A stretch of 5,211 nt of DNA from JASJCP01 sp051155735 (GTDB lineage: Bacteria; Cyanobacteriota; Cyanobacteriia; Cyanobacteriales; Xenococcaceae). The position numbers and the translations under genes were made by a program. Shown here one piece after another: positions 1 through 5,211 of the stretch (within the stretch, counting starts at the first letter, position 1; each line of letters begins with the position of its first letter). The stretch is taken from assembly GCA_051155735.1 (NCBI GenBank), contig DAXETX010000158.1:1-5211 (forward strand). The letters run 5' to 3'. The notes below the pieces were generated by a model. The model ran no database searches. It saw only the letters and a program-made list of their open reading frames with translations, and was not told the DNA's origin.

Positions 1-651
1 GGTAAAGCCATCTTTGATGCTCCTCAATTACAGCAAGCCAGTCATATCCTAGAAACAGCAGGTAAAACCGTTGTCTGGGTGAGTTTAGCAGAAAAAACTA
101 TCGGGATTATTGCCGTTGCAGATACAGTCAAACTAGAAGCAGTTCAGGCGATCGCCCTTTTAAAACAACTGGGAATTGAAACCACAGCCATGCTGACAGG
201 AGACAATCAACGTACCGCCCAAAGCGTAGCACAAACCCTCAATCTTGATCGCGTTGATGCTCAACTATTACCAGAAGACAAACTAACAGTCATCGGACAC
301 TTACAGCACAAGTACCAAAATGTGGCAATGGTAGGAGATGGCATTAATGACGCTCCTGCTTTAGCTGCTGCTACTGTGGGGATAGCGATGGGGGTTACTG
401 GTACGGATGTTGCTTTAGAAAGCGCAGATGTTATATTAATGTCCGATAATTTAACTAAATTGTCTCAGGCAATTCAACTAGGTCGTCGTGCTAATCGCAT
501 TATCAAACAAAATATTATCTTTGCCCTTTCGTTTATCTGTTTGCTTTTAATAGCTAATGTATTCGGCAGTATTAATTTACCCTTGGGCGTAATTGGTCAT
601 GAAGGTTCGACCTTATTGGTAACTTTAAATGGTTTGCGTCTCTTAAAATAA
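1..651 (+). CDS. Heavy-metal P1B-type ATPase, C-terminal part (P1B-4/CoaT-like), 5' end outside window
   Basis: The reading frame is open from base 1 and ends with TAA, giving 216 residues, so the gene starts upstream; the GTG at 79 is an internal codon. Visible parts are the end of the ATP-binding (N) domain, the P-domain motif TGDN (fragment residues 66-69), the magnesium-binding hinge GDGIND (112-117) followed by APALAAA, and two terminal membrane helices (about 173-188 and 190-212). Family knowledge: these are inner-membrane pumps that expel transition-metal ions using ATP through an aspartyl-phosphate intermediate. HEGST (200-204) in the last helix matches the HEGxT signature of P1B-4 pumps (Co2+, in some cases Fe2+ or Zn2+), rather than the Asp-x-Gly of zinc/cadmium P1B-2 pumps. 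The phosphorylated DKTGT and the SPC/CPC metal site lie outside the window, so the substrate is inferred from one motif. No metal-binding C-terminal tail is present. Family assignment is very secure; subgroup moderate. Confidence 0.95.
   Translation, partial: GKAIFDAPQLQQASHILETAGKTVVWVSLAEKTIGIIAVADTVKLEAVQAIALLKQLGIETTAMLTGDNQRTAQSVAQTLNLDRVDAQLLPEDKLTVIGHLQHKYQNVAMVGDGINDAPALAAATVGIAMGVTGTDVALESADVILMSDNLTKLSQAIQLGRRANRIIKQNIIFALSFICLLLIANVFGSINLPLGVIGHEGSTLLVTLNGLRLLK
148..155. repeat. HIP1 palindrome GCGATCGC
   Basis: Perfect HIP1 octamer inside the P-type ATPase gene, read there as part of Ala-Ile-Ala. It is the only copy before position 2173. Confidence 0.9.
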
Positions 652-710
652 AGTCGATTTCCATCTTCAAAGCGTTCAAAGAGTCAGTCAGATGTCAGTA
701 GGCGATCAAT

Positions 711-1208
711 CTAATCTGAGTAGTTGATTTCCATAAGATTAAGCTCTGGGCGATCGAGTCTCGCTCCAAGATCAACCCAACCATGTTTTAGATAATAACT
801 TATTGCTCTAGTATTACTTGGACTAACACTGAGTTGAGCTTTGGTAACATCATGATTCCCAAAAAAGTTTTTTGCGTAATTTTGCATCTCTTGACCTATA
901 TTACTTCCTCTAAATTCTGAAACTATATAGAAAAGATTTACGTAACCAATTAAAGGACTTTTACGCAGCCCCATTTCCATCTGACCGACTATTTTGTTAT
1001 TTTGCCAGAGGTGAACACAACTACCTGGTAATTCATCGCTCCGTTTGCGTAGCCACTCAAGATACTCCGAGCCATCTTTCCCATATTCCGTATCGAAAGA
1101 ATCAGACGAGCCAAAACTGCATATAAAAGCATCTCGTCTAAACTGGACGCAGATTTTTGCCGATGCTTTAAGATTAATAGGAATAAATTTGACGGAATAC
1201 ATGACCAT
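711..1208 (-). CDS. GNAT-family N-acetyltransferase
   Basis: A 165-residue protein with the layout of a single-domain GCN5-related N-acetyltransferase, which moves an acetyl group from acetyl-CoA to an amine. The central strand VNLFYIVSEF (residues 90-99) leads into the acetyl-CoA pyrophosphate loop RGSNIG (100-105), a variant of Q/R-x-x-G-x-G/A with Asn in place of the first Gly. Motif B follows as SNTRAISYYLKHGW (131-144), typical of the helix and strand that complete the CoA site. The N-terminal third, where substrate specificity lies, matches nothing I recognise, so the acceptor is unknown. The start is uncertain: ATG at 1206-1208 and ATG at 1200-1202 are both possible, with no strong Shine-Dalgarno upstream. 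The gene converges on the ATPase gene (59-bp gap) and diverges from the peptidase stub (33 bp to its likely ATG at 1242). No operon partner is visible. Confidence 0.85.
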   Translation of the reverse strand: MVMYSVKFIPINLKASAKICVQFRRDAFICSFGSSDSFDTEYGKDGSEYLEWLRKRSDELPGSCVHLWQNNKIVGQMEMGLRKSPLIGYVNLFYIVSEFRGSNIGQEMQNYAKNFFGNHDVTKAQLSVSPSNTRAISYYLKHGWVDLGARLDRPELNLMEINYSD

Positions 1209-1241
1209 AAGCGACTTTTTGTGATTCTTCTAAGAAAATAT

Positions 1242-1451
1242 ATGTCAAAACTAATTGCAATTGGTGGAGGAGGTTTCTTAGTGAAACCTGAAAATCAGCT
1301 ATTAGACCGATATTGTTTGGAGTGTACTGGTAAAACCACTCCCAAAGTTTGTTTTATTCCTACTGCTAGTGGTGACTCTAAAGATTTTCTTGCAAGTTTA
1401 GCCGACAGATCGCAGTTTGCAGTCGAACTCTCAAAATTAGAGAATAGATGA
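1242..1451 (+). pseudogene. Peptidase E-like (family S51) 5' remnant
   Basis: Starting from ATG 1242 the product is 69 residues: MSKLIAIGGGGF at the N terminus, then LLDRYCLECTGK and KVCFIPTASGDS. This is the opening of peptidase E-like proteins of family S51 (class I glutamine-amidotransferase-like fold), which normally run to about 200-240 residues and cleave Asp-X dipeptides. The frame continues only about 20 residues past the GDS, then stops at TGA 1449-1451. The nucleophilic serine elbow (G-x-S-A-G) and catalytic histidine are missing, and I find no continuation in the other two plus-strand frames before higB starts at 1492. It is therefore read as a non-functional truncated copy. A GTG at 1221 would add seven residues, but the family normally begins at the MSKLIAIGGGG-type start. 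A short functional peptide is possible but unsupported. Confidence 0.75.
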
Positions 1452-1491
1452 ACAAGTTAGTGGGAATACACAAGAGTCATGAAAAACTTTA

Positions 1492-1791
1492 ATGCACTTA
1501 ATTTCGATTCGCAATCTTCGTCGTGATGTTGCAAAATATCCAGATGCTATATCATCTATCAATAATTGGTATGCAACGGTAAAAAAGTCGCAATGGAAAA
1601 ATCTAGAAGATGTGCGCCAAATTTATCGAGATGCAGAAGCAGTAGGTAACTTTACTGTGTTTAACATCAAAGGTAACAAATACCGTTTAATTGTTGGTAT
1701 TGACTATGAAAACCAGACTGTTTATTACAAATATTTTTTGACTCATTCTGAATACGATAAGGATAAATGGAAAAATGACTTTTACTTTTGA
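1492..1791 (+). CDS. higB: HigB-family toxin (mRNA interferase, type II TA)
   Basis: A 99-residue protein of the HigB toxin family within the RelE superfamily; these toxins cut mRNA, generally at the ribosome, and are held inactive by HigA. The sequence shows the family's opening MHLIS, then DVAKYPDA (12-19), the core strand pair VGNFTVFNIKGNKYRLIV (51-68), and the closing YFLTHSEYDK (81-90). These line up from memory with the E. coli HigB (YgjN) elements HYVFNVGGNELRVV and MTHKEYD. Length is as expected and nothing is missing. ATG 1492 is the only usable start, because an in-frame stop lies at 1480-1482; the ribosome site is weak (GAAAAA just upstream), which is compatible with low toxin expression. 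The toxin gene comes first, as is usual for higBA, and its last 17 nt overlap higA. Confidence 0.92.
   Translation: MHLISIRNLRRDVAKYPDAISSINNWYATVKKSQWKNLEDVRQIYRDAEAVGNFTVFNIKGNKYRLIVGIDYENQTVYYKYFLTHSEYDKDKWKNDFYF
1759..1763 (+). promoter_or_regulatory. Shine-Dalgarno of higA inside higB
   Basis: AAGGA lies inside the 3' end of higB, 11 nt before the higA ATG at 1775. It is stronger than anything before higB, which would favour antitoxin over toxin synthesis from the shared message. This is inference from sequence only. Confidence 0.5.
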
Positions 1792-2173
1792 CAAGACTGC
1801 TTACTCCAATTTATTAAGTCAATATACCCCTCAAGTAATTGAAACAGAGTCAGAATACGAGCGCGCTTTAGCCATAGCAGAGAAGTTAACCTTTGCAAAA
1901 AATCGTACTCCAGAAGAGAAAGCCTTGCATAAATTAGTTGTAACTTTAATTGAGGCTTACGAAGCAGAAAATTATCCCATGGAAGAGTCTGCACCTTCGG
2001 AAATTTTGCAACATTTAATGGAATCTAGTGGTACTCGTCAAGCTGACTTGGTAGAAGTAATTGGATCGAGTGGAGTGGTTTCTGAAGTGGTTAATGGTAA
2101 GCGATCTATTAGCAAAGCACAGGCTAAAGCACTGGGGGAATATTTTAAGGTTTCGTCGAGTTTGTTTATTTAG
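1775..2173 (+). CDS. higA: HigA-family antitoxin with XRE-type HTH
   Basis: A 132-residue antitoxin that binds and neutralises HigB and, through its helix-turn-helix, normally represses the shared promoter. The N-terminal half (about 1-70) is mostly helical and charged, ending in AYEAENYPME (61-70). The C-terminal XRE/Cro-type HTH spans about 76-132: RQADLVEVIG (88-97), SSGVVSEVVNGKRSISKAQA (98-117) and a last helix ending in SSSLFI. This parallels E. coli HigA (YgjM), with DLPEIGSKSMVSRVLSGKR and SPALFID, from memory. The start overlaps the end of higB by 17 nt, implying one transcript and translational coupling. The stop TAG shares its last base with a HIP1 palindrome. Everything expected is present, so the pair is probably functional. 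I did not find a clear operator palindrome upstream of higB. Confidence 0.92.
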   Translation: MTFTFDKTAYSNLLSQYTPQVIETESEYERALAIAEKLTFAKNRTPEEKALHKLVVTLIEAYEAENYPMEESAPSEILQHLMESSGTRQADLVEVIGSSGVVSEVVNGKRSISKAQAKALGEYFKVSSSLFI

Positions 2174-2180
2174 CGATCGC
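2173..2180. repeat. HIP1 palindrome GCGATCGC at the higA stop
   Basis: Perfect HIP1 octamer whose first G is the last base of the higA TAG stop codon; it marks the right-hand end of the HIP1-free stretch. Confidence 0.85.
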
Positions 2181-2242
2181 TCTTACCTAATAAATAAACT
2201 TGAATCTACATGATAAAAAATATATATTAAGTCAGATTAAAT

Positions 2243-2572
2243 CTATTTTTTCTTTGCTAAATTTACTAATTTTTCCAAATCAAATATTTTCAGAGGTTTT
2301 TTATCAATTACACTCATAAAGTTTTGATAAATAAAAATTTCGCTTTCTCTGGCAACAATTAATCTTTCATAATTATCGAAATCAGCCCAGAGACAAATTT
2401 TTGACTTATCATTTAGTGAGTGTTTAACTTTGTTTTGAGTATTTTTAATTTCGTAACTGTGTAGATCGTATGCACCTATGGTTTGTCCATCTTTTGATTT
2501 GAGATAGGAACTATATTTATTTTTATAAGTGGGCTGGTAACAGTGATAAAGCGACAACTGCCAAGAAAGCAA
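2243..2572 (-). pseudogene. Orphan reading frame without a convincing start; probable 5'-truncated gene
   Basis: The open frame gives up to 109 residues ending in DLEKLVNLAKKK. I do not recognise the family. The only start near the upstream end is TTG (2570-2572), located inside the end of the YwiC-like gene; the first 16 or so codons merely read that gene in another frame, and the sole internal Met is residue 86. A second TTG (codon 6) is no better, and neither has a Shine-Dalgarno. From about residue 24 the composition looks like a real soluble protein: KSKDGQTIGAYDLHSYEIKN, then ICLWADFDNYERLIVARESE, with regular charged/hydrophobic alternation. The simplest reading is the C-terminal remnant of a gene that lost its 5' end, or a gene using a non-standard start translated by coupling to the overlapping ywiC-like stop. 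It converges on higA with a 69-bp gap. Confidence 0.4.
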
Positions 2573-3338
2573 AGCTGAAAAATGTTTCTAGTAATGCCAC
2601 CTGTTGAATTTTAGCTGTACAATACCAATCTTTTTGCCACAAAATTAGGATGAACTTTACCAAAGCTATGCCAAATGCTGAAGCTGTAATTGGTGATAGC
2701 CATCCAGTAAGATAAAGCGCGATCGCAATAGCTGTAGCAATGCCATGAAAGATAATACCTGGAATAATCGAAGCAGTTTTTGTTTTGCGTAATTTAACAG
2801 TAAAAATAGCACTGGAGAAGAATAGGGTGTTTATTATCCAAAGAGCGATTTCTACTTGAGAAATAGTACCAAGGGTTACTGTATAAGCTAAGGGTGCGGA
2901 CAGACAAACCGCAGCAAAGGTTATTAGTTCATTAAGTCGCGATTTTTGTTGACGCTGCCACACTGAAACCACGTCAAAAATTAAGGATGCGATCGCACTA
3001 CTGTAAATTAATAACAGAGGAAAGATATTAGGATTGTGCCACACTAGCCAGAAAGCGATCGCTCCTGCTATCCCACCATAAAGACTTGTCCAAAGTAATA
3101 ATCTTGGTTTCCAAGTTTTACGTTGTTTTATCTGCCACACTAAGGGATGTTCTGCTTGAAAGCCACAGAATCCACATATAAGAGCGAGAGTTGTCCCCCA
3201 AGTCCAATGCTGTGCAGCAGCAGCCCCCGTGAGGAATGAGACTATTAGCATCACATAAACTCCATGTTCTGGAGAAACTGTCGGACGATACCACTGTTGG
3301 GATTTGGGGGAATGGGAATTAGTTGCGATTGATGTCAT
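2523..3338 (-). CDS. YwiC-like integral membrane protein
   Basis: A 271-residue, very hydrophobic protein with about eight or nine predicted membrane helices after a polar N-terminal tail of roughly 20 residues. EHGVYVML (24-31) just before the first helix and RLNELITFAAVCLSAPLAY (134-152) resemble the conserved EHG and the E-x-x-x-F...SAP-A elements of the YwiC-like family (named after Bacillus subtilis YwiC, function not established). It ends in LSLLPAHL, so the C terminus looks intact. The ATG at 3336-3338 is supported by AAGGAG at 10-nt spacing. That ribosome site overlaps the stop codon of the VTT gene ahead, with only 14 bp between the two genes, so translation is probably coupled. Three HIP1 sites fall inside the gene, showing it has long resided in a HIP1-rich genome. 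A transport or membrane-modifying role is conceivable, but the sequence does not show one. Confidence 0.85.
   Translation of the reverse strand: MTSIATNSHSPKSQQWYRPTVSPEHGVYVMLIVSFLTGAAAAQHWTWGTTLALICGFCGFQAEHPLVWQIKQRKTWKPRLLLWTSLYGGIAGAIAFWLVWHNPNIFPLLLIYSSAIASLIFDVVSVWQRQQKSRLNELITFAAVCLSAPLAYTVTLGTISQVEIALWIINTLFFSSAIFTVKLRKTKTASIIPGIIFHGIATAIAIALYLTGWLSPITASAFGIALVKFILILWQKDWYCTAKIQQVALLETFFSFAFLAVVALSLLPAHL
2719..2726. repeat. HIP1 palindrome GCGATCGC
   Basis: Perfect HIP1 copy inside the ywiC-like gene, encoding Ala-Ile-Ala within a membrane helix near residue 205. Confidence 0.85.
2989..2996. repeat. HIP1 palindrome GCGATCGC
   Basis: Second perfect HIP1 copy in the ywiC-like gene, again read as Ala-Ile-Ala, near residue 116. 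Confidence 0.85.
3055..3062. repeat. HIP1 palindrome GCGATCGC
   Basis: Third perfect HIP1 copy in the ywiC-like gene, only 58 bp from the previous one, read as Ala-Ile-Ala near residue 94. Confidence 0.85.
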
Positions 3339-3348
3339 CAGTTAATCT

Positions 3349-3354
3349 CTCCTT
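3349..3354 (-). promoter_or_regulatory. Shine-Dalgarno of the ywiC-like gene overlapping the upstream stop
   Basis: Read on the minus strand, AAGGAG stands 10 nt before ATG 3338 and shares two bases with the TAA stop (3353-3355) of the VTT-domain gene. A ribosome ending the first gene would cover the start site of the next. Confidence 0.75.
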
Positions 3355-4204
3355 AGTTTGCTCCATTCTTGATGTGTTTGCGATTTAACCATCCTGCTAG
3401 CAAAGCCAGTGCAAACATTCCTAACAGGGCAAAGCCTAAGAGCCACTTTCCTCCAGTAAAAATGCCTGCACCTAAAGCAACAATGGGAGGGGTAGAAATT
3501 GCGATACCCAAGATCAAAGCTGGAAGAAACTTACGCCATTGTATTTGAGTCAGCCCAACGGCATAACAAACAAAATCAAATAATCCAGTCATCAAAAATC
3601 CGATAACTAAAAAAGGATTATTTTCTAAATAGCTGGAGGCAAAAGAATCAACTTTACCCATAAATCGCTGACCGACTAGACGCTTTACAATCCCACGACC
3701 ATAGCGTTTGGCAATGTAAAAATTTCCCGAACAGGCAACAAAATCGGCGATCACAATTAGAGTAACTCCTTGCCAAAAACCGAATAAAGTTCCTGCTAAT
3801 ACTGAGTAAGCGGTACTGGGAATTGCGGGAATCACAATGCTAACCGACCGCAGCAATAACAAGGCAAAAGGCGCCCAGATTCCTAATCGATCAACATTGG
3901 TACGGATTTGTTCGATACCGACTTGCTTAACTATAGCGATCGCTACAACTAGAACTATTCCCAGACCAAACAAGCCTAAAATATCTACCCATCTCCTACG
4001 CGGGAGTGAGGATTTTGTTTCACGATTCATTCTCTCGGTATTGGGTGGATAGTAGAGTTCGTCCTGGAGAATCCAGCCTGTTTCTTGTTGCAAGTAAGCA
4101 TGGGTGCTGAGTCCTCGCTGCTTGGCTGATACCGCAACGGTTTGATAATCAAGCCCTAGGAGTTCACAAAGTTCGCGCTGACGAATTCCAGTTCCGCTCT
4201 GCAT
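3353..4204 (-). CDS. Fusion: HTH-like N-terminal domain + TVP38/TMEM64 (VTT) membrane protein
   Basis: A 283-residue protein in two parts. Residues 1-57 form a small soluble domain (RQRELCELLGLDYQTVAVSA, then RGLSTHAYLQ, ETGWIL and LYYPP) with the pattern of a helix-turn-helix: a helix, a tight turn at GLD, and a likely recognition helix. Residues 66-283 are a TVP38/TMEM64-type (VTT, SNARE-associated) membrane protein. A first helix lies at 73-93; the typical GTLFGFWQG (138-146) precedes a helix ending in AKRYGR (165-170); PF at 197-198 starts a re-entrant segment with YAVGLTQIQWRKFLP (214-228); the last helices are at 228-250 and 254-272. VTT proteins of the DedA superfamily are associated with lipid scrambling or transport; the substrate here is unknown. 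The gene follows feoB on the same strand after 62 bp and is tightly coupled to the ywiC-like gene. ATG 4204 lacks a clear ribosome site, but an upstream in-frame stop (4232-4234) rules out a longer form. ATG 4030 (Met59) would give the VTT part alone. Confidence 0.85.
   Translation of the reverse strand: MQSGTGIRQRELCELLGLDYQTVAVSAKQRGLSTHAYLQQETGWILQDELYYPPNTERMNRETKSSLPRRRWVDILGLFGLGIVLVVAIAIVKQVGIEQIRTNVDRLGIWAPFALLLLRSVSIVIPAIPSTAYSVLAGTLFGFWQGVTLIVIADFVACSGNFYIAKRYGRGIVKRLVGQRFMGKVDSFASSYLENNPFLVIGFLMTGLFDFVCYAVGLTQIQWRKFLPALILGIAISTPPIVALGAGIFTGGKWLLGFALLGMFALALLAGWLNRKHIKNGAN
3936..3943. repeat. HIP1 palindrome GCGATCGC
   Basis: Perfect HIP1 copy in the VTT part of the fusion gene, encoding Ala-Ile-Ala of the first membrane helix (near residues 88-90). 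Confidence 0.85.
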
Positions 4205-4210
4205 AGATTG

Positions 4211-4261
4211 AGGATCGAGTTTGCTGAGATATTACTACCATGATAATTAAGAATCGATCCT
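4211..4261 (-). other. 8-bp inverted repeat between feoB and the HTH-VTT gene
   Basis: AGGATCGA at 4211-4218 and TCGATCCT at 4254-4261 are perfect reverse complements separated by 35 bp. They nearly fill the 62-bp gap after the feoB stop. A transcript could fold here, or a dimeric regulator could bind. There is no U-run after the stem on the minus strand, so it does not look like an intrinsic terminator. With arms of eight bases it could also be chance. Confidence 0.3.
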
Positions 4262-4266
4262 AGATT

Positions 4267-5211
4267 CTAAACGCGAGTTGTGGTTTGAGAATTCTGTTTT
4301 TGGCGATCGCTTGCGATTTTTTGAGGTCTGCGAGATAGTTTGAGTAAGAAAATTGTTCCTGTCATCGCTACTACGCCACCAATAATCCAACCGAGAGAAG
4401 AACCTGGATGTTGAGGGAAAGTTGCAATTTGATAGAACATAGTAGCTACCCAATAACCCAAGCCTGTAGTCCAGCCAGCAACTAACAGCGTCCAACCTAA
4501 ATTAGTCTCACGGTAAACTGCACCTGTGGCAGCAACACAAGGAAAGTACATTAACACGAATAATAGATAGGCAAACGCTGCTGTGGGGCTGTTGAATCTT
4601 TGTGCCATCTGCCCAAAAGTACCCACTGCGACTTCTTGTGCTTCAGCAACAACTTCTTGATCTTGGACATCACCGATATTTAAGCCTACGGGGTCGAGTA
4701 ACTGATTGCCCAAATCGGCTAAATTTGCAGGGATACTAACAAAAGCTTCCCTAATACCTGCCCAAAAATCAAAACCTTCTGCTTGGGCTACTTCCCCTGA
4801 CTCTTCTACCGCTAGCTGTCCGTAAAGGGAATCGAGCGAACCGACCATTGCTTCTTTAGCAAATACTCCTGTAAAAATCCCGACAGTAGCGGGCCAGTTT
4901 TCTTGAGTAACACCCATTGGCGCAAATACTGGCGTTACTGCTTGACTGGTAGCGGATAAAATCGAATCTTTACTATCTTGTGTGCCAAAAGAACCATCTG
5001 TACCGACGGAGTTTAATAAGCTTAAGACCATGACCATCAAAACAATTACTTTACCTGCTCTAAGTAAAAATCCTCTCAGTCGATCCCAAGCGCGGATCGC
5101 GATTCCTTTGGGTTTAGGAATATGATAGGGCGGTAACTCCATGACAAAGGGGGAAGCTTCTCCTTGCATGATGGTATTTTTCATGACCAATCCTGTAAAG
5201 ATGGCAGCAGC
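4267..5211 (-). CDS. feoB: Ferrous iron transport protein B (FeoB), C-terminal 314 residues, 5' end outside window
   Basis: FeoB is the inner-membrane Fe2+ permease with an N-terminal G-protein domain, used for ferrous iron uptake. The frame runs in from the right edge (AAIFTGLVMKN...), so the TTG/ATG codons near 5190 are internal and the GTPase domain lies outside. In the visible part, FVMELPPYHIP (about 22-32 of the fragment) and the helix LLRAGKVIVLMVMVLSLLNS are classic FeoB. KEAMVGSLDSLYGQLA matches the E. coli KEVVVGTLNTLY region from memory. A polar loop follows, then LLFVLMYFPCVAATGAVYRE, with the conserved Pro-Cys of the second gate region, and a final pair of helices (YWVATMFYQIATFPQHP). 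The C terminus is a basic/polar tail (RRPQKIASDRQKQ) without the terminal cysteine cluster of enteric FeoB. It ends with TAG at 4267-4269 and leads the downstream genes on the same strand. No iron-box (Fur) site can be assessed because the promoter is outside. Confidence 0.96.
   Translation of the reverse strand, partial: AAAIFTGLVMKNTIMQGEASPFVMELPPYHIPKPKGIAIRAWDRLRGFLLRAGKVIVLMVMVLSLLNSVGTDGSFGTQDSKDSILSATSQAVTPVFAPMGVTQENWPATVGIFTGVFAKEAMVGSLDSLYGQLAVEESGEVAQAEGFDFWAGIREAFVSIPANLADLGNQLLDPVGLNIGDVQDQEVVAEAQEVAVGTFGQMAQRFNSPTAAFAYLLFVLMYFPCVAATGAVYRETNLGWTLLVAGWTTGLGYWVATMFYQIATFPQHPGSSLGWIIGGVVAMTGTIFLLKLSRRPQKIASDRQKQNSQTTTRV
4303..4310. repeat. HIP1 palindrome GCGATCGC
   Basis: Perfect HIP1 copy near the 3' end of feoB, read as Ser-Asp-Arg in the basic C-terminal tail rather than as Ala-Ile-Ala. 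Confidence 0.85.

Noticed and set aside
79..81. GTG as start of a 190-residue metal-transport protein
   Set aside because: The frame is open back to base 1 and the upstream residues continue the P-type ATPase, so this is an internal valine codon.
652..710. Terminator or small RNA between the ATPase and acetyltransferase genes
   Set aside because: The 59-bp gap shows short repeated GTCAG words but no stable stem or T-run.
1417..1445. Possible sigma-70 promoter for higBA (TTGCAG, 17 bp, GAGAAT)
   Set aside because: Only three and four of six bases match consensus, and it lies in AT-rich DNA where such matches are common. The higBA promoter probably lies in this general area, but I cannot place it.
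1782..1994. 70-residue minus-strand reading frame
   Set aside because: It lies wholly within higB/higA in the antisense direction, and its sequence resembles no protein family.
2232..2250. Terminator between higA and the convergent orphan frame (AGATTAAATCT followed by T-rich DNA)
   Set aside because: The arms are only five AT-rich bases with a single-base centre, too weak for an intrinsic terminator.
3837..4052. 71-residue plus-strand reading frame
   Set aside because: It is antisense to the well-supported HTH-VTT fusion gene and has no ribosome site or motif.
4247..4495. 82-residue minus-strand reading frame
   Set aside because: It is an alternative frame inside the feoB 3' end; the feoB frame explains the sequence fully.
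5182..5190. TTG/ATG codons as the start of a 307-residue FeoB-like protein
   Set aside because: The frame stays open to the right edge with FeoB-like residues (AAIFTG), so the gene is cut by the window rather than starting here.
1..5211. CRISPR array, tRNA/rRNA gene, insertion sequence or integrase
   Set aside because: No regularly spaced repeats, RNA-gene signatures, transposase motifs or terminal inverted repeats were seen. The accessory block has no recognisable mobility gene.

Overview
The window looks like chromosomal DNA from a cyanobacterium. It is AT-rich, carries seven perfect copies of the palindrome GCGATCGC (HIP1, the highly iterated palindrome of cyanobacterial genomes), and its proteins resemble cyanobacterial families as far as I can judge by eye. 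I cannot name the species.

Layout. Positions 1-651 (+) hold the C-terminal third of a heavy-metal P-type ATPase, cut by the left edge; its HEGST motif points to the P1B-4 (cobalt/iron/zinc efflux) group. A small accessory block follows at about 711-2173. It contains a GNAT acetyltransferase on the minus strand, a broken 5' stub of a peptidase-E-like (family S51) gene on the plus strand, and a complete HigB/HigA toxin-antitoxin pair with the toxin gene first and a 17-nt overlap. No HIP1 site lies between 156 and 2172.

From 2243 to the right edge everything is on the minus strand and reads as one likely operon. Its transcription order is feoB (ferrous iron permease, 5' part outside the window), then a fusion of a short helix-turn-helix-like domain to a TVP38/TMEM64 (VTT) membrane protein, then a YwiC-like membrane protein whose Shine-Dalgarno sequence overlaps the preceding stop codon, then an orphan reading frame without a convincing start that is probably a gene remnant.

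How it fits together. FeoB imports Fe2+ across the inner membrane. The two polytopic membrane proteins behind it have no experimentally fixed role that I can infer here, but their spacing suggests co-expression with iron uptake. The metal-efflux ATPase at the other end could be a counterpart, but it lies on the opposite strand beyond the accessory block, so no functional link is shown. The most unusual item is the HTH-VTT fusion directly downstream of feoB. No complete novel defence or mobile system is visible beyond the HigBA pair.
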